Source: Sinomonas atrocyanea (GTDB lineage Bacteria; Actinomycetota; Actinomycetes; Actinomycetales; Micrococcaceae). From it: a stretch of 64,000 nt of DNA. This document shows, piece by piece, positions 30,485-38,453 of this stretch. Both the position numbers and the translations under genes were made by a program. Numbering within the stretch: the stretch's first letter is position 1; each line of letters starts with the position of its first letter. The notes below the pieces were generated by a model that searched no databases, was not told the DNA's origin, and saw only the letters and a list, made by a program, of their open reading frames with translations. Where the stretch lies: contig NZ_JAUSRH010000002.1 of the NCBI RefSeq assembly GCF_030811715.1, positions 372,001 through 436,000 on the forward strand, given 5' to 3'.

Positions 30485-31743
30485 CGAGGCACCGGATCGC
30501 CGACGTCTACAAGGCCGGCGTCCTCGCCGCCCGGCTCGAGCGCTTCGAGGGAGGGACCCGCTTCGCCTACCTGCCCGCCTACGTCTCCTCCGGAGGCGAA
30601 CCGGTCGCGAGCACACTCCCGCTCACGAGCCGCCCGGTCGTGACCGGCGCCGGGGCCGTGCCGCCGTTCTTCACCGGCCTCCTGCCCGAGGGGCGGCGCC
30701 TCGCCTCGCTGCGCCGGGCCGTCAAGACGAGCGCCGACGACGAGCTCGGGCTCCTCATGGCCGCCGGCTCGGACCCTGTGGGCGACGTGCAGATCGTCCC
30801 CCACGGCGAGCCGCTGCCCGGCACGGAGACGGCGGCCGGCCCCGGCGCGGGCGCCCCGAGCGGCCCGGACGAGCAGGCCGTGGTCCTCGACCCGCGCCGC
30901 ACCCCGGACTTCGCCAGGCTCCTGGACGATCCGAACCTCGTGGACCCCAAGGCGCTCGCCGGCGTCCAGGACAAGGTGAGCGCGGGGATGATCTCGGTGC
31001 CCGCGGCGCAGTCCGGTCGGAGCTACATCCTCAAGCTCAACGCGCCCGAGTTCCCGCACGTGGTCGAGAACGAGCACCTCATGTACCGTTACGCGGCCCG
31101 GCTGCGGATCCCGGTGAGCCCGGTCAGGCTCGTGCACGACGTCGCGGGGCGGGCGGGCCTGCTCGTCGAGCGCTTCGACCGGCCTCCCCGCACGGCGGAC
31201 GCGGCGGCGGGCGTCCTCCGCCTGGCCGTCGAGGACGGCTCGCAGCTGCTCGGCCTGTATCCCGCGGACAAGTACAACGTGAGCTACGAGGAGCTCTGCC
31301 GCGCGGTCGCCGCCCAGTGCGCCGCGCCCCTGCCGGCACTGCGGAGCCTCGCCCTCCAGGGCGCCTTCGCGTGGCTCACCGGCAACGGCGACCTCCACGC
31401 CAAGAACGTCTCGGTGGTCCGCGGGCTGGCGGTGCCGGGGGAGTGGGCCGTTGCCCCCGTCTACGACATCCCCTCGACCGTTCCGTACGGGGACAAGTCG
31501 CTCGCGCTGCCGCTCGGCGGCAAGCGCACGGGGATCTCCCGGCGGCACTTCCTTGCGTGGGCGCACGAGCTCGGCCTCCCCGCCCGCGCCGCCGAGGGGG
31601 TGCTCGCGGCGGCGCTGCGGGCCGCGGGCCCGCTCGTGTCGGACCTCGATGCGGCCGACGGCGGCCCCTCGCCGTTCGCGGCGGCCGTCACCCGCGCCTG
31701 GGTCAGGGAGCTGCGGCACCGCCGCCGCCTCATGGAGGGCTGA
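30481..31743 (+). CDS. HipA-like serine/threonine kinase toxin
   Basis: A 420-residue HipA-family kinase; the E. coli relative phosphorylates glutamyl-tRNA synthetase and halts growth. An N-terminal 'couple_hipA' domain (FAYLPAYVSSGGEPVASTLPL, FFTGLLPEGRRL) leads into GVQDKVS, the ATP-binding lysine in YILKLN, and the catalytic loop GNGDLHAKN (301-309; D304, N309) followed by APVYDIPST, the DFG-equivalent. All catalytic residues are retained, so it should be active. An Ala/Gly-rich insert (~115-135) is unusual. GTG start overlaps the antitoxin stop. Confidence 0.88.
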   Translation: MTRHRIADVYKAGVLAARLERFEGGTRFAYLPAYVSSGGEPVASTLPLTSRPVVTGAGAVPPFFTGLLPEGRRLASLRRAVKTSADDELGLLMAAGSDPVGDVQIVPHGEPLPGTETAAGPGAGAPSGPDEQAVVLDPRRTPDFARLLDDPNLVDPKALAGVQDKVSAGMISVPAAQSGRSYILKLNAPEFPHVVENEHLMYRYAARLRIPVSPVRLVHDVAGRAGLLVERFDRPPRTADAAAGVLRLAVEDGSQLLGLYPADKYNVSYEELCRAVAAQCAAPLPALRSLALQGAFAWLTGNGDLHAKNVSVVRGLAVPGEWAVAPVYDIPSTVPYGDKSLALPLGGKRTGISRRHFLAWAHELGLPARAAEGVLAAALRAAGPLVSDLDAADGGPSPFAAAVTRAWVRELRHRRRLMEG

Positions 31744-31819
31744 CGGGGCCCCTGGGGGAGCCAAGTCACAGACGGTCACAGTCTTCGGGGCCCCTCGCGG
31801 GCGCCCCTACACTCGAGCC

Positions 31820-31930
31820 ATAGGTCATGAGTGCCAGCGCCAAACCCCGGTTCGCTGGCCGGCAACCCTCCCGCCGCGGTGGGGTGCCCCGGGTGAAGAC
31901 CTGGGCCGGCGAGAGCCGCCGGTCAAGCGC
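31820..31930 (+). ncRNA. SAM-IV-type riboswitch
   Basis: Leader of metY. Core GGTCATGAGTGCCAGCG is followed by the CCCCGG/GCTGGCCGGCAACCCTCC block and GGTGGGGTGCCCCGGGTGAA; GGTC (31823-31826) pairs with GACC (31898-31901) as P1. A 3' hairpin CCGGC (31906-31910)/GCCGG (31918-31922) stands where SAM-IV has its downstream stem. Binding of S-adenosylmethionine should lower metYX expression. Confidence 0.85.
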
Positions 31931-31948
31931 AGCGCAAAGGAGCTTGCT

Positions 31949-33340
31949 ATGTCCAGCAACCCCCAGTGGTCCTTCGAGACCCGCCAGATCCACGTCGGCC
32001 AGACCCCGGACGCCGAGACCGGCGCCCGGGCCCTGCCGATCTACCAGACCACCTCGTTCGTGTTCCCGAGCGCCGAGAGCGCCGCGAAGCGCTTCGCCCT
32101 CGCGGAGCTCGCCCCCATCTACACGCGTATCGGCAATCCCACCCAGGACGCGGTCGAGCAGCGCATCGCGAGCCTCGAGGGCGGCGTCGCCGCGCTCCTG
32201 CTCTCCTCGGGCCAGGCCGCGACCACCTACGCGCTCCTCAACGTCGCCGAGTCCGGCGACCATGTGGTCGCGAGCGCGAGCCTGTACGGCGGGACGTACA
32301 ACCTGCTCAAGCACACGTTCGCCAAGTTCGGCATCGAGGTCACCTTCGTCGAGGACCCCGACAGCCTGGACGAGTGGAAGGCCGCCGTCCGGCCCGCCAC
32401 GAAGGCGTTCTTCGCCGAGTCGATCTCCAACCCGCGGCAGAACGTCCTGGACATCGAGGCCGTCGCCGGCGCCGCGCACGCGGCCGGGGTGCCGCTGATC
32501 ATCGACAACACGGTGGCCACCCCGTACCTCGTGCGCCCGCTCGAGCACGGCGCCGACGTCGTGGTCCACTCGGCCACGAAGTACCTCGGCGGCCACGGTT
32601 CCGCGATCGCTGGGGTGATCGTGGACGGCGGCAGCTTCGACTTCGCCCAGGACCCGGAGCGCTTCCCGGGCTTCAACACCCCGGACGAGAGCTACAACGG
32701 GCTCGTGTTCGCCCGCGACCTCGGCGTCGGCGGCGCCCTCGGGGCCAACCTCGCCTACATCCTCAAGGCCCGCGTCCAGCTGCTCCGCGACCTCGGTTCC
32801 GCGGTCTCGCCGTTCAACGCGTTCCTCATCGCCCAGGGCATCGAGACCCTCTCCCTGCGCGTCGAGCGCCACGTCGAGAACGCCCAGAAGGTCGCGCGCT
32901 GGCTCGAGGCGAGGGCCGACGTCGAGTCCGTCGCCTATGCGGGCCTGCCCTCGAGCCCGTGGCACGAGCTCGGCCGGAAGTACGCACCCAAGGGCACCGG
33001 CGCGATCGTCTCCTTCGAGCTCGCGGCGGCCGACGGCGTGGACCCCGCCGCCGCGGGGGCGGCCTTCGTCGACGCCCTGTCGCTGCACTCGCACGTGGCC
33101 AACATCGGCGACGTCCGCTCGCTCGTGATCCACCCGGCCTCCACCACCCACGCCCAGCTCACGGCCGAGCAGCAGCGTGCCGCGGGCGTCACCCCCGGAC
33201 TCGTGCGCCTCGCCGTGGGGCTCGAGAACATCGAGGACATCCTCGCCGACCTCGAGGCCGGCTTCGCCGCGGCCGCGGCCGTCGGGCAGTCCCGGGACGG
33301 CGCCCGGCAGGAGGAAGCTGTCGCGGAGCCCGTCGCGTGA
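31949..33340 (+). CDS. metY: O-acetylhomoserine sulfhydrylase
   Basis: PLP enzyme joining O-acetylhomoserine with sulfide to give homocysteine, by direct sulfhydrylation in the cytoplasm. 463 residues of the Cys/Met-metabolism family: ETRQIHVGQTPDAETGARALPIYQTTSFVF, YTRIGNPTQDAVEQRIASLEGG, SLYGGTYNLL, FAESISNPRQNVLD, PLP lysine in HSATKYLGGHGSAIAG, and ANIGDVRSLVIHPASTTH. The ~20-residue tail after the conserved end is an extra. AAAGGAG precedes the ATG, downstream of a SAM-IV riboswitch; metX overlaps by 4 nt. Confidence 0.95.
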   Translation: MSSNPQWSFETRQIHVGQTPDAETGARALPIYQTTSFVFPSAESAAKRFALAELAPIYTRIGNPTQDAVEQRIASLEGGVAALLLSSGQAATTYALLNVAESGDHVVASASLYGGTYNLLKHTFAKFGIEVTFVEDPDSLDEWKAAVRPATKAFFAESISNPRQNVLDIEAVAGAAHAAGVPLIIDNTVATPYLVRPLEHGADVVVHSATKYLGGHGSAIAGVIVDGGSFDFAQDPERFPGFNTPDESYNGLVFARDLGVGGALGANLAYILKARVQLLRDLGSAVSPFNAFLIAQGIETLSLRVERHVENAQKVARWLEARADVESVAYAGLPSSPWHELGRKYAPKGTGAIVSFELAAADGVDPAAAGAAFVDALSLHSHVANIGDVRSLVIHPASTTHAQLTAEQQRAAGVTPGLVRLAVGLENIEDILADLEAGFAAAAAVGQSRDGARQEEAVAEPVA

Positions 33341-34500
33341 CGCTCCTCGACCGCCCGGGGGCGCCCCGCCCGGCTGCCGCGCGCGGCGGCGAGCGGACGA
33401 CGGCGCCGCGGCAGGACGGCGTCGTGCTCACCGCCGGCGTGGGGGCCCTCCAGCTCGAGGCCGGCGGCGCGCTCCCCGAGGTCGAGCTCTCCTACGAGAC
33501 GTGGGGCACCCTCGACGCGGACGCGTCCAACGCCGTGCTGATCCAGCACGCCCTCACCGGCGACACGCACGTGGCCCAGGGCCACGGCGAGGAACCCGGC
33601 TGGTGGGACGCGCTCGTGGGGCCGGGGAAGCCCGTGGACACCGAGAAGTACTTCGTCGTCGCGGCCAACATGCTCGGGGGCTGCTACGGCAGCACCGGCC
33701 CCAGCAGCCTCGATCCCGAAGGGGTCCCGTGGGGGTCGCGGTTCCCGTTCGTGACGATCCGCGACTCGGTCCGCGCCGAGGCACGCCTCGCCGACCGGCT
33801 GGGGATCCGGCGCTGGCACGCCGTGGTGGGAGGGTCGATGGGGGGCGCACGTGCCCTCGAATGGGCCGCGATGTACCCGGACCGGGTGCGCCACTGCGTG
33901 GTGGTGGCCATCGGCGGGTACTCGACCGCCGAGCAGATCGCCCTCGCGCAGGCGCAGCTCCTCGCCATCCGCCAGGACCCGGCGTACCGCGGCGGCGACT
34001 ACTACGGCGGTCCCGTCCCGGTGGCGGGCCTCGGCCTGGCCCGGCGCATCGCCCACATCTCCTACCGCTCCGAGGCCGAGCTGAACTTCCGGTTCGGGCG
34101 GCGCGGCCAGGGCGCCGAGAATCCGCTCGAGGCGCCGGGCAGCGCGGCAGAGCGGGGCCGCTACCAGGTGGAGAGCTACCTCGACCACCAGGCGGAGAAG
34201 CTCGTGGGACGCTTCGATGCCAACAGCTACGTGGCGCTCACCGAGGCGCTCATGAGCCACGACGTTGGCCGCGGCCGCGGCGGCCTGCAGCGTGCCCTTG
34301 CCGGAGCCAAGGCGGAGTTCTTCCTCGCCTCCGTGAACTCGGACCGTCTCTACTTCCCTGAGCAGAGCGACGAGCTCGCCCGCGCCCTCCCGGGCGAGGT
34401 CCCGGTGCACTCGATCGACGCGAAGATCGGCCACGACGGCTTCCTGACCGAGATCGGCCAGCTCGGCGCGGAACTGCGCAGGAGCGTCTTCACCCTCTGA
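33337..34500 (+). CDS. metX: homoserine O-acetyltransferase
   Basis: Acetylates homoserine with acetyl-CoA, supplying the substrate of MetY. 387 residues, alpha/beta-hydrolase fold: LSYETWGTLDADASNAVLIQHALTGDTH, NMLGGCYGSTGPSS, nucleophile serine in VVGGSMGGARALEW, and the C-terminal acid and histidine in SDRLYFPEQ and KIGHDGFL. GTG overlaps the metY stop (GTGA). Shares the SAM-IV riboswitch. A 17-bp perfect hairpin follows. Confidence 0.95.
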   Translation: MTLLDRPGAPRPAAARGGERTTAPRQDGVVLTAGVGALQLEAGGALPEVELSYETWGTLDADASNAVLIQHALTGDTHVAQGHGEEPGWWDALVGPGKPVDTEKYFVVAANMLGGCYGSTGPSSLDPEGVPWGSRFPFVTIRDSVRAEARLADRLGIRRWHAVVGGSMGGARALEWAAMYPDRVRHCVVVAIGGYSTAEQIALAQAQLLAIRQDPAYRGGDYYGGPVPVAGLGLARRIAHISYRSEAELNFRFGRRGQGAENPLEAPGSAAERGRYQVESYLDHQAEKLVGRFDANSYVALTEALMSHDVGRGRGGLQRALAGAKAEFFLASVNSDRLYFPEQSDELARALPGEVPVHSIDAKIGHDGFLTEIGQLGAELRRSVFTL

Positions 34501-34540
34501 GCAGCCGGGACGGCCCCACTCCGGGGGCCGTCCCGGCTGC
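34501..34540 (+). terminator. intrinsic terminator after metX
   Basis: GCAGCCGGGACGGCCCC (34501-34517) pairs perfectly with 34524-34540; loop of 6 nt. Begins one base after the stop codon. No T-run. Confidence 0.8.
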
Positions 34541-34561
34541 ACCCGAATGAGGCTGAGGCAC

Positions 34562-34597
34562 AGGAACCACACAGGTTCCTCCCGCCCAAGCTACAAC
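34562..34597 (+). promoter_or_regulatory. dyad and -10 upstream of the electron-transfer cluster
   Basis: AGGAACC (34562-34568), ACACA, GGTTCCT (34574-34580) is a perfect 7-bp-arm dyad; TACAAC (34592-34597) is a possible -10, placing the dyad over the -35 region. Confidence 0.5.
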
Positions 34598-34636
34598 TGC
34601 GTCCTCCATGCTGGAAGAAGACCAGAGGAGGACCTG

Positions 34637-34966
34637 ATGGGTGAGAGCATCCGCGAGACGGGCCGGCGCCGGGCGCGTCTGGCCGCCGTGGCCGTCGGCG
34701 CCAGCGGCGTGTTCGGCGTCGGGGCGATCGCCGCCGCCGTCTACGTCCCGGCGGCTGTCCCCGGCGTGACGAACCCCGGCGGGTCCGGCTCCTCGGACGA
34801 CTCCGGCCAGAGCGGCGTGTCCGGGCAGGACGGCAGCGGCACCACGGGCGGCCCGTTGGACAGCGGCGGAGTGCGCCACGGCCGCCATCAGCAGTACCAG
34901 TCCGGCACCCAGGGCCTCGCACCGTCCCAGGGCGGCGCGCCCATGGGCCAGTCGTCGGGATCCTGA
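34637..34966 (+). CDS. small membrane-anchored Gly/Ser-rich protein
   Basis: A 109-residue protein with a basic start (RETGRRRARLAAV), one hydrophobic helix (~14-38) and a low-complexity Gly/Ser/Gln tail ending in His-rich GVRHGRHQQYQ. AGAGGAGGAC precedes the ATG. Unknown function. It is first in a cluster with ApbE (1 bp downstream), so an electron-transfer or flavin-carrier role is tempting, but I see no FMN-binding domain and no clear flavinylation motif. Confidence 0.65.
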   Translation: MGESIRETGRRRARLAAVAVGASGVFGVGAIAAAVYVPAAVPGVTNPGGSGSSDDSGQSGVSGQDGSGTTGGPLDSGGVRHGRHQQYQSGTQGLAPSQGGAPMGQSSGS

Positions 34967-34967
34967 C

Positions 34968-35870
34968 ATGGCGGCGCACGCCGACTTCGAGGCGTTCACG
35001 TGCGCCTGCCGGGTGGCCGTCGCAGAGCCCTCCGCGCTGCCCGCGGCCCTCGCCGGTGTCCGGGCACTCCTGCGCCGCGTGGACGAGGCGGCCAGCAGCT
35101 TCCGCGCCGACTCTGAGCTCGCCCTGCTCCAGCGCGCCGGCGGCGGCACGGCGAGTCCGCTGCTCGCCGACCTCCTCCGCGCCGCGCTCGAGACCGCCGA
35201 GCGCAGCGAGGGCGATGTCGTCCCCACCCTCGGGCGTGAACTCGCCTCTCTGGGGTTCGGCTCGCCGGACCACGCGGGCTCCCCGGCGGCGCCGGGCCCC
35301 CGGCCGGCTGAGACCTGGCGGGACGTCGCCCTGGACGGCAACAGCCTGACGGTGCCGCCCGGCGTCGTCCTCGACCTCGGCGCGACGGCGAAGGCCGCCG
35401 CCGCCGACCTCGCCGCCCGGCAGGTGCACGACGAGCTGGGCACCTCGGTCCTCGTCTCGCTCGGCGGGGACATCGCCACGGCCGGGGCCGACGCGTGGGA
35501 GGTCCTGGTGCAGGACCTCCCCGGCGACCCAGCGACGCAGGTCCGGCTCACCGGCGGCTGGGCGATGGCGACCTCGAGCACCCAGAAGCGCCGCCGCGGA
35601 GCCGGGGCGCACCACATCCTCGATCCCTGGACGGCGCTCCCGGCCCCCGCGGTGTGGCGCAGCGTCACCGTCGCAGCGCCCGACTGCCTGAGCGCGAACA
35701 TGGCCAGCACCGCGGCGATCGTGCGGGGAGAGCAGGCGGTGGCGCGGCTGCGCGACCTCGGGTTCCCCGCGCGGCTCGTGAGGGACGACGGCGGCGTGAT
35801 CGAGCTCGGCGGCTGGCCGGCACCGCGAAGCTGCTCCGACGCCGCGCCGGCGGCGGGGGCGCGGGAATGA
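34968..35870 (+). CDS. apbE: FAD:protein FMN transferase (ApbE family)
   Basis: Attaches FMN covalently to a Thr/Ser of partner redox proteins, usually on the outer side of the membrane. 300 residues with ApbE blocks: FRADSELALLQRAGGG, PPGVVLDLGATAKAAAADLAA, LVSLGGDIATAG, WAMATSSTQKRRR, HHILDPWTALPA and DCLSANMASTAAIV. No signal peptide or lipobox is evident, so it may act in the cytoplasm. The ferric-reductase-like gene overlaps by 4 nt. The flavinylated target is not obvious in this window. Confidence 0.9.
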   Translation: MAAHADFEAFTCACRVAVAEPSALPAALAGVRALLRRVDEAASSFRADSELALLQRAGGGTASPLLADLLRAALETAERSEGDVVPTLGRELASLGFGSPDHAGSPAAPGPRPAETWRDVALDGNSLTVPPGVVLDLGATAKAAAADLAARQVHDELGTSVLVSLGGDIATAGADAWEVLVQDLPGDPATQVRLTGGWAMATSSTQKRRRGAGAHHILDPWTALPAPAVWRSVTVAAPDCLSANMASTAAIVRGEQAVARLRDLGFPARLVRDDGGVIELGGWPAPRSCSDAAPAAGARE

Positions 35871-36421
35871 ACGAGATCATGTGGGCCATCGGACGGGCCG
35901 GCGGCATCGTCTCCCTCGGGCTCTTCACCCTCGTGCTCGTGCTCGGGATCGTGAGCCGCTCCGGCCGCACTCTCCTCGGGCTGCCGCGCTTCTCCGTGGC
36001 GCTCGTCCACCGCAGCACCGCCCTGACCGCCGTGGTCTTCCTGGCCCTGCACGTGGGCACCCTCCTGCTCGACCCGCACGCCAAGCTCGCCCTCCCCGAC
36101 GTCGTGGTGCCGTTCATCGCCGCCTGGAACCCCTTCTGGGTGGGCCTCGGGACCGTGGCACTGGACCTCGTCCTCGCCCTCGTGGTGACGGGACTGCTGC
36201 GGCAGCGCCTCGGCCAGCGGGTGTTCAGGACCATCCACTGGGCCGCCTACGGCATGTGGCCCATCGGCCTGGCCCACGCCCTCGGCACCGGCACCAACGC
36301 CGTGGACCTCTGGTTCCAAGCCTACGCCTGGGGCTGCGCGGGCGCCGTGGCCTGCGCCGTCGTCTGGCGCCTGAGCGCCGGCTTCGCCGAGACGTCCGCC
36401 GCCCGGCTCGGGCGAGCCTGA
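35867..36421 (+). CDS. ferric-reductase-like transmembrane b-type protein
   Basis: A 184-residue membrane protein with five or six helices. Two helices bear spaced histidines (LVHRSTALTAVVFLALHVGT and RTIHWAAYGMWPIGLAHALG), the bis-histidine heme pattern of ferric-reductase-like domains (FRD/NOX/YedZ type). It lacks the cytoplasmic FAD/NADPH domain of full reductases, so electrons must come from a partner, presumably the NuoF-like protein and ferredoxin encoded next. Starts inside the apbE stop (ATGA). Confidence 0.88.
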   Translation: MNEIMWAIGRAGGIVSLGLFTLVLVLGIVSRSGRTLLGLPRFSVALVHRSTALTAVVFLALHVGTLLLDPHAKLALPDVVVPFIAAWNPFWVGLGTVALDLVLALVVTGLLRQRLGQRVFRTIHWAAYGMWPIGLAHALGTGTNAVDLWFQAYAWGCAGAVACAVVWRLSAGFAETSAARLGRA

Positions 36422-36435
36422 AGGGAACGGCACCC

Positions 36436-37653
36436 ATGGAAGCGACGGCAGCGACGGACATCAGACTCCCCGCCCTCGGCACAGGTCGGCTCTTCGCCGC
36501 GACGGGCCCCGGCAGGGCCGCCCACGAGGCGGCCTACGGCGCACGGCGGGACGACTGGACCCGGGGGACGCTGCTCACCGAGCTCGAGTCTTCCGGACTC
36601 GCCGGCCGCGGCGGAGCGGGGTTCCCCGCCTGGCGCAAGCTCTCCTCCATCAGCGGGCGCCGTCCGGTGGTCATCGCCAACGGTGCCGAGGGCGAGCCCG
36701 TGAGCCGCAAGGACGCCGCGCTCCTGCGCTGGGCCCCGCACCTCGTGCTCGACGGGCTCCTCGACGCCGGGGAGGCGCTGGGCGCCTCGCAGCTGTTCCT
36801 CTACGCCCCCGCCGACTCGCTCGCGGCTGTCCGCGACGCCGTGGCCGAACGCCGGGATGCCCGGCGCGTCCGGCTCGTCGAGGCCCCGCGGACGTTCATC
36901 TCCGGAGAGGCCACCGCGGTGGTCTCAGCCCTCGAGGGCGGCCCGGCCCTGCCACGGGACACGACCCAACGTCTGAGCAGCAGCGGGTACAGGGGGCAGC
37001 CCACGCTCCTGCACAACATCGAGACGCTGGCCCACCTCGCGCTCGTGGCCCGCTACGGGGCCTCGTGGTTCCGGAGCACGGGCACCCGGGAGGATCCCGG
37101 GACGCGCCTGGTGAGCCTGGCGGGGGACGTCCCCGCCGAGGCGGTGCTCGAGGTCCCCGGCGGGGCGACCGTCCGCGAGATCCTCCAGGCCGGGGGAGTG
37201 AACCCGGCGTCCACCGCCGCCGTCCTCGTGGGCGGGTTCCACGGCGCCTGGGTCCCGAGCAGCGGCTTCGACCGGCCCATGACGACGGCGGGCCTCGCCC
37301 GCTACGGCGGCCGCCCGGGCGCGGGGGTGCTCCTCGCGCTCGCGCAGGGCCGGTGCGGCCTCGCGGCCGCCGCGCCGATCGCCCGCTACCTCGCCGACAG
37401 CTCGGCGCAGCAGTGCGGGCCGTGCATGTTCGGCTTGCCCGCCATGGCCGCGGTCGTCGAGCGGATCGCCGGGGGCGAGCGCACCCCATGGCTCGCGTCC
37501 GAGGCCGAGCGCCTCGCGGGCCTCATCACGGGCCGCGGCGCATGCCGCCACCCCGACGGGGCCGCCGGGTTCGTCCGGAGCACGTTGTCGGTGTTCCGCG
37601 ACGAGGTCCACGCGCACCTCGGCGGCTCCTGCGTCCAGGGGTGGCAGCGATGA
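36436..37653 (+). CDS. NuoF-like NADH-binding flavin/iron-sulfur protein
   Basis: A 405-residue relative of complex I subunit F. SGLAGRGGAGFPAWRKL is the NADH/FMN glycine motif, VIANGAEGEPVSRKD the FMN-binding acidic segment, RTFISGEATAVVSALEG and NIETLAHLAL complete the fold, followed by a SLBB-like part. The 4Fe-4S site is modified: CGPC gives C327 and C330, with C370 later, but the first Cys of the NuoF ESCGxCxPC motif is Gln/Ala. It lies between a heme membrane protein and a ferredoxin, suggesting NADH-to-membrane electron flow. Distinct from the real complex I gene set, none of which is here. Confidence 0.85.
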   Translation: MEATAATDIRLPALGTGRLFAATGPGRAAHEAAYGARRDDWTRGTLLTELESSGLAGRGGAGFPAWRKLSSISGRRPVVIANGAEGEPVSRKDAALLRWAPHLVLDGLLDAGEALGASQLFLYAPADSLAAVRDAVAERRDARRVRLVEAPRTFISGEATAVVSALEGGPALPRDTTQRLSSSGYRGQPTLLHNIETLAHLALVARYGASWFRSTGTREDPGTRLVSLAGDVPAEAVLEVPGGATVREILQAGGVNPASTAAVLVGGFHGAWVPSSGFDRPMTTAGLARYGGRPGAGVLLALAQGRCGLAAAAPIARYLADSSAQQCGPCMFGLPAMAAVVERIAGGERTPWLASEAERLAGLITGRGACRHPDGAAGFVRSTLSVFRDEVHAHLGGSCVQGWQR

Positions 37654-37877
37654 GCCGCACGCAGCTCGAGCTGCACATCGACTTCACCCGCTGCGAGGGG
37701 AGGGGCCTCTGCACGGAGCTTCTGCCCGAGCTCCTCGTCCGCGACGACTGGGGCTACCCGGTGGGCCGCGGCGGGCGGGACGTGCCCGTTCCCACCGCGC
37801 TCGCGGAAGCCGCCAAGGACGCGGTGGACCTGTGCCCCGTGCAGGCCCTCCTGCTGCGCCGCGTCAGCCGCGCATGA
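37650..37877 (+). CDS. [3Fe-4S]-type ferredoxin
   Basis: A 75-residue ferredoxin. Three cluster cysteines are visible: C15 and C21 (CEGRGLC) and C62 (DLCPVQALL); the fourth position expected for a 4Fe-4S cluster is occupied by Gly, so a 3Fe-4S cluster is likely. ATG overlaps the NuoF-like stop (ATGA), so the pair is coupled and probably exchanges electrons. The 3' end overlaps the convergent SHOCT gene by 14 bp. Confidence 0.9.
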   Translation: MSRTQLELHIDFTRCEGRGLCTELLPELLVRDDWGYPVGRGGRDVPVPTALAEAAKDAVDLCPVQALLLRRVSRA

Positions 37878-38382
37878 CCTCGTTGCGCGCCTTCATGTAC
37901 TCCTCGAGCGAGATCTTCTGCTCGGAGAACTGCCGGTCGAGCTCGGCGAGCTTCTTGGCCCGGTAGCCCTGCGGCGCATCGTCCGGCGCACCGGCCTCCA
38001 CGGGCTCGGGAGCCCGCTGGGCCCGCGGCGCCGGCTGGGTCTGCTGCGTCGGGGCGCCGGGCTGGGCCTGCGGGGCAGGCTGTCCGGGGAAGCCCGGGGG
38101 AAGTGGCTGCTGCCACCACGGCACGCCCGGCTGGCCCTGCGCCGCCGTGCCCTGCCCCTCCGGGAGCTGGCCCTGGGCATCCTGGGGATAGGGCGGCGGC
38201 GCCTGCGTCTGCGGGTACCCGGGGTACTGGCCCTGCGGGTACTGGTCCTGGCCGTCGTGGCCCCGGCGGTCCTGCGGGTAGGGCGGGCGCCCCGTCCCGG
38301 GTCCGGACTGGCGCATCTTCCGCATCACCATCGGGATCACCCACCAGAAGATGACGACCCAGAAGATCCAGTTCCCGTTCAT
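37864..38382 (-). CDS. SHOCT-domain membrane protein
   Basis: A 172-residue protein: one N-terminal helix (NWIFWVVIFWWVIPMVM), a long Pro/Gln/Tyr/Gly-rich low-complexity middle, and a C-terminal SHOCT domain (KKLAELDRQFSEQKISLEEYMKARNEVMRG). SHOCT domains often end oligomeric membrane-stress or polyketide-cyclase-like proteins; the role here is unknown. Monocistronic, convergent with the ferredoxin gene. Confidence 0.82.
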   Translation of the reverse strand: MNGNWIFWVVIFWWVIPMVMRKMRQSGPGTGRPPYPQDRRGHDGQDQYPQGQYPGYPQTQAPPPYPQDAQGQLPEGQGTAAQGQPGVPWWQQPLPPGFPGQPAPQAQPGAPTQQTQPAPRAQRAPEPVEAGAPDDAPQGYRAKKLAELDRQFSEQKISLEEYMKARNEVMRG

Positions 38383-38453
38383 GCCACCAGCCTACGCCGC
38401 CGCCTGTGGGCCCGCTGGGCGCCAGGGTGGACGCCTGGGCACCCGGCCTGCGG

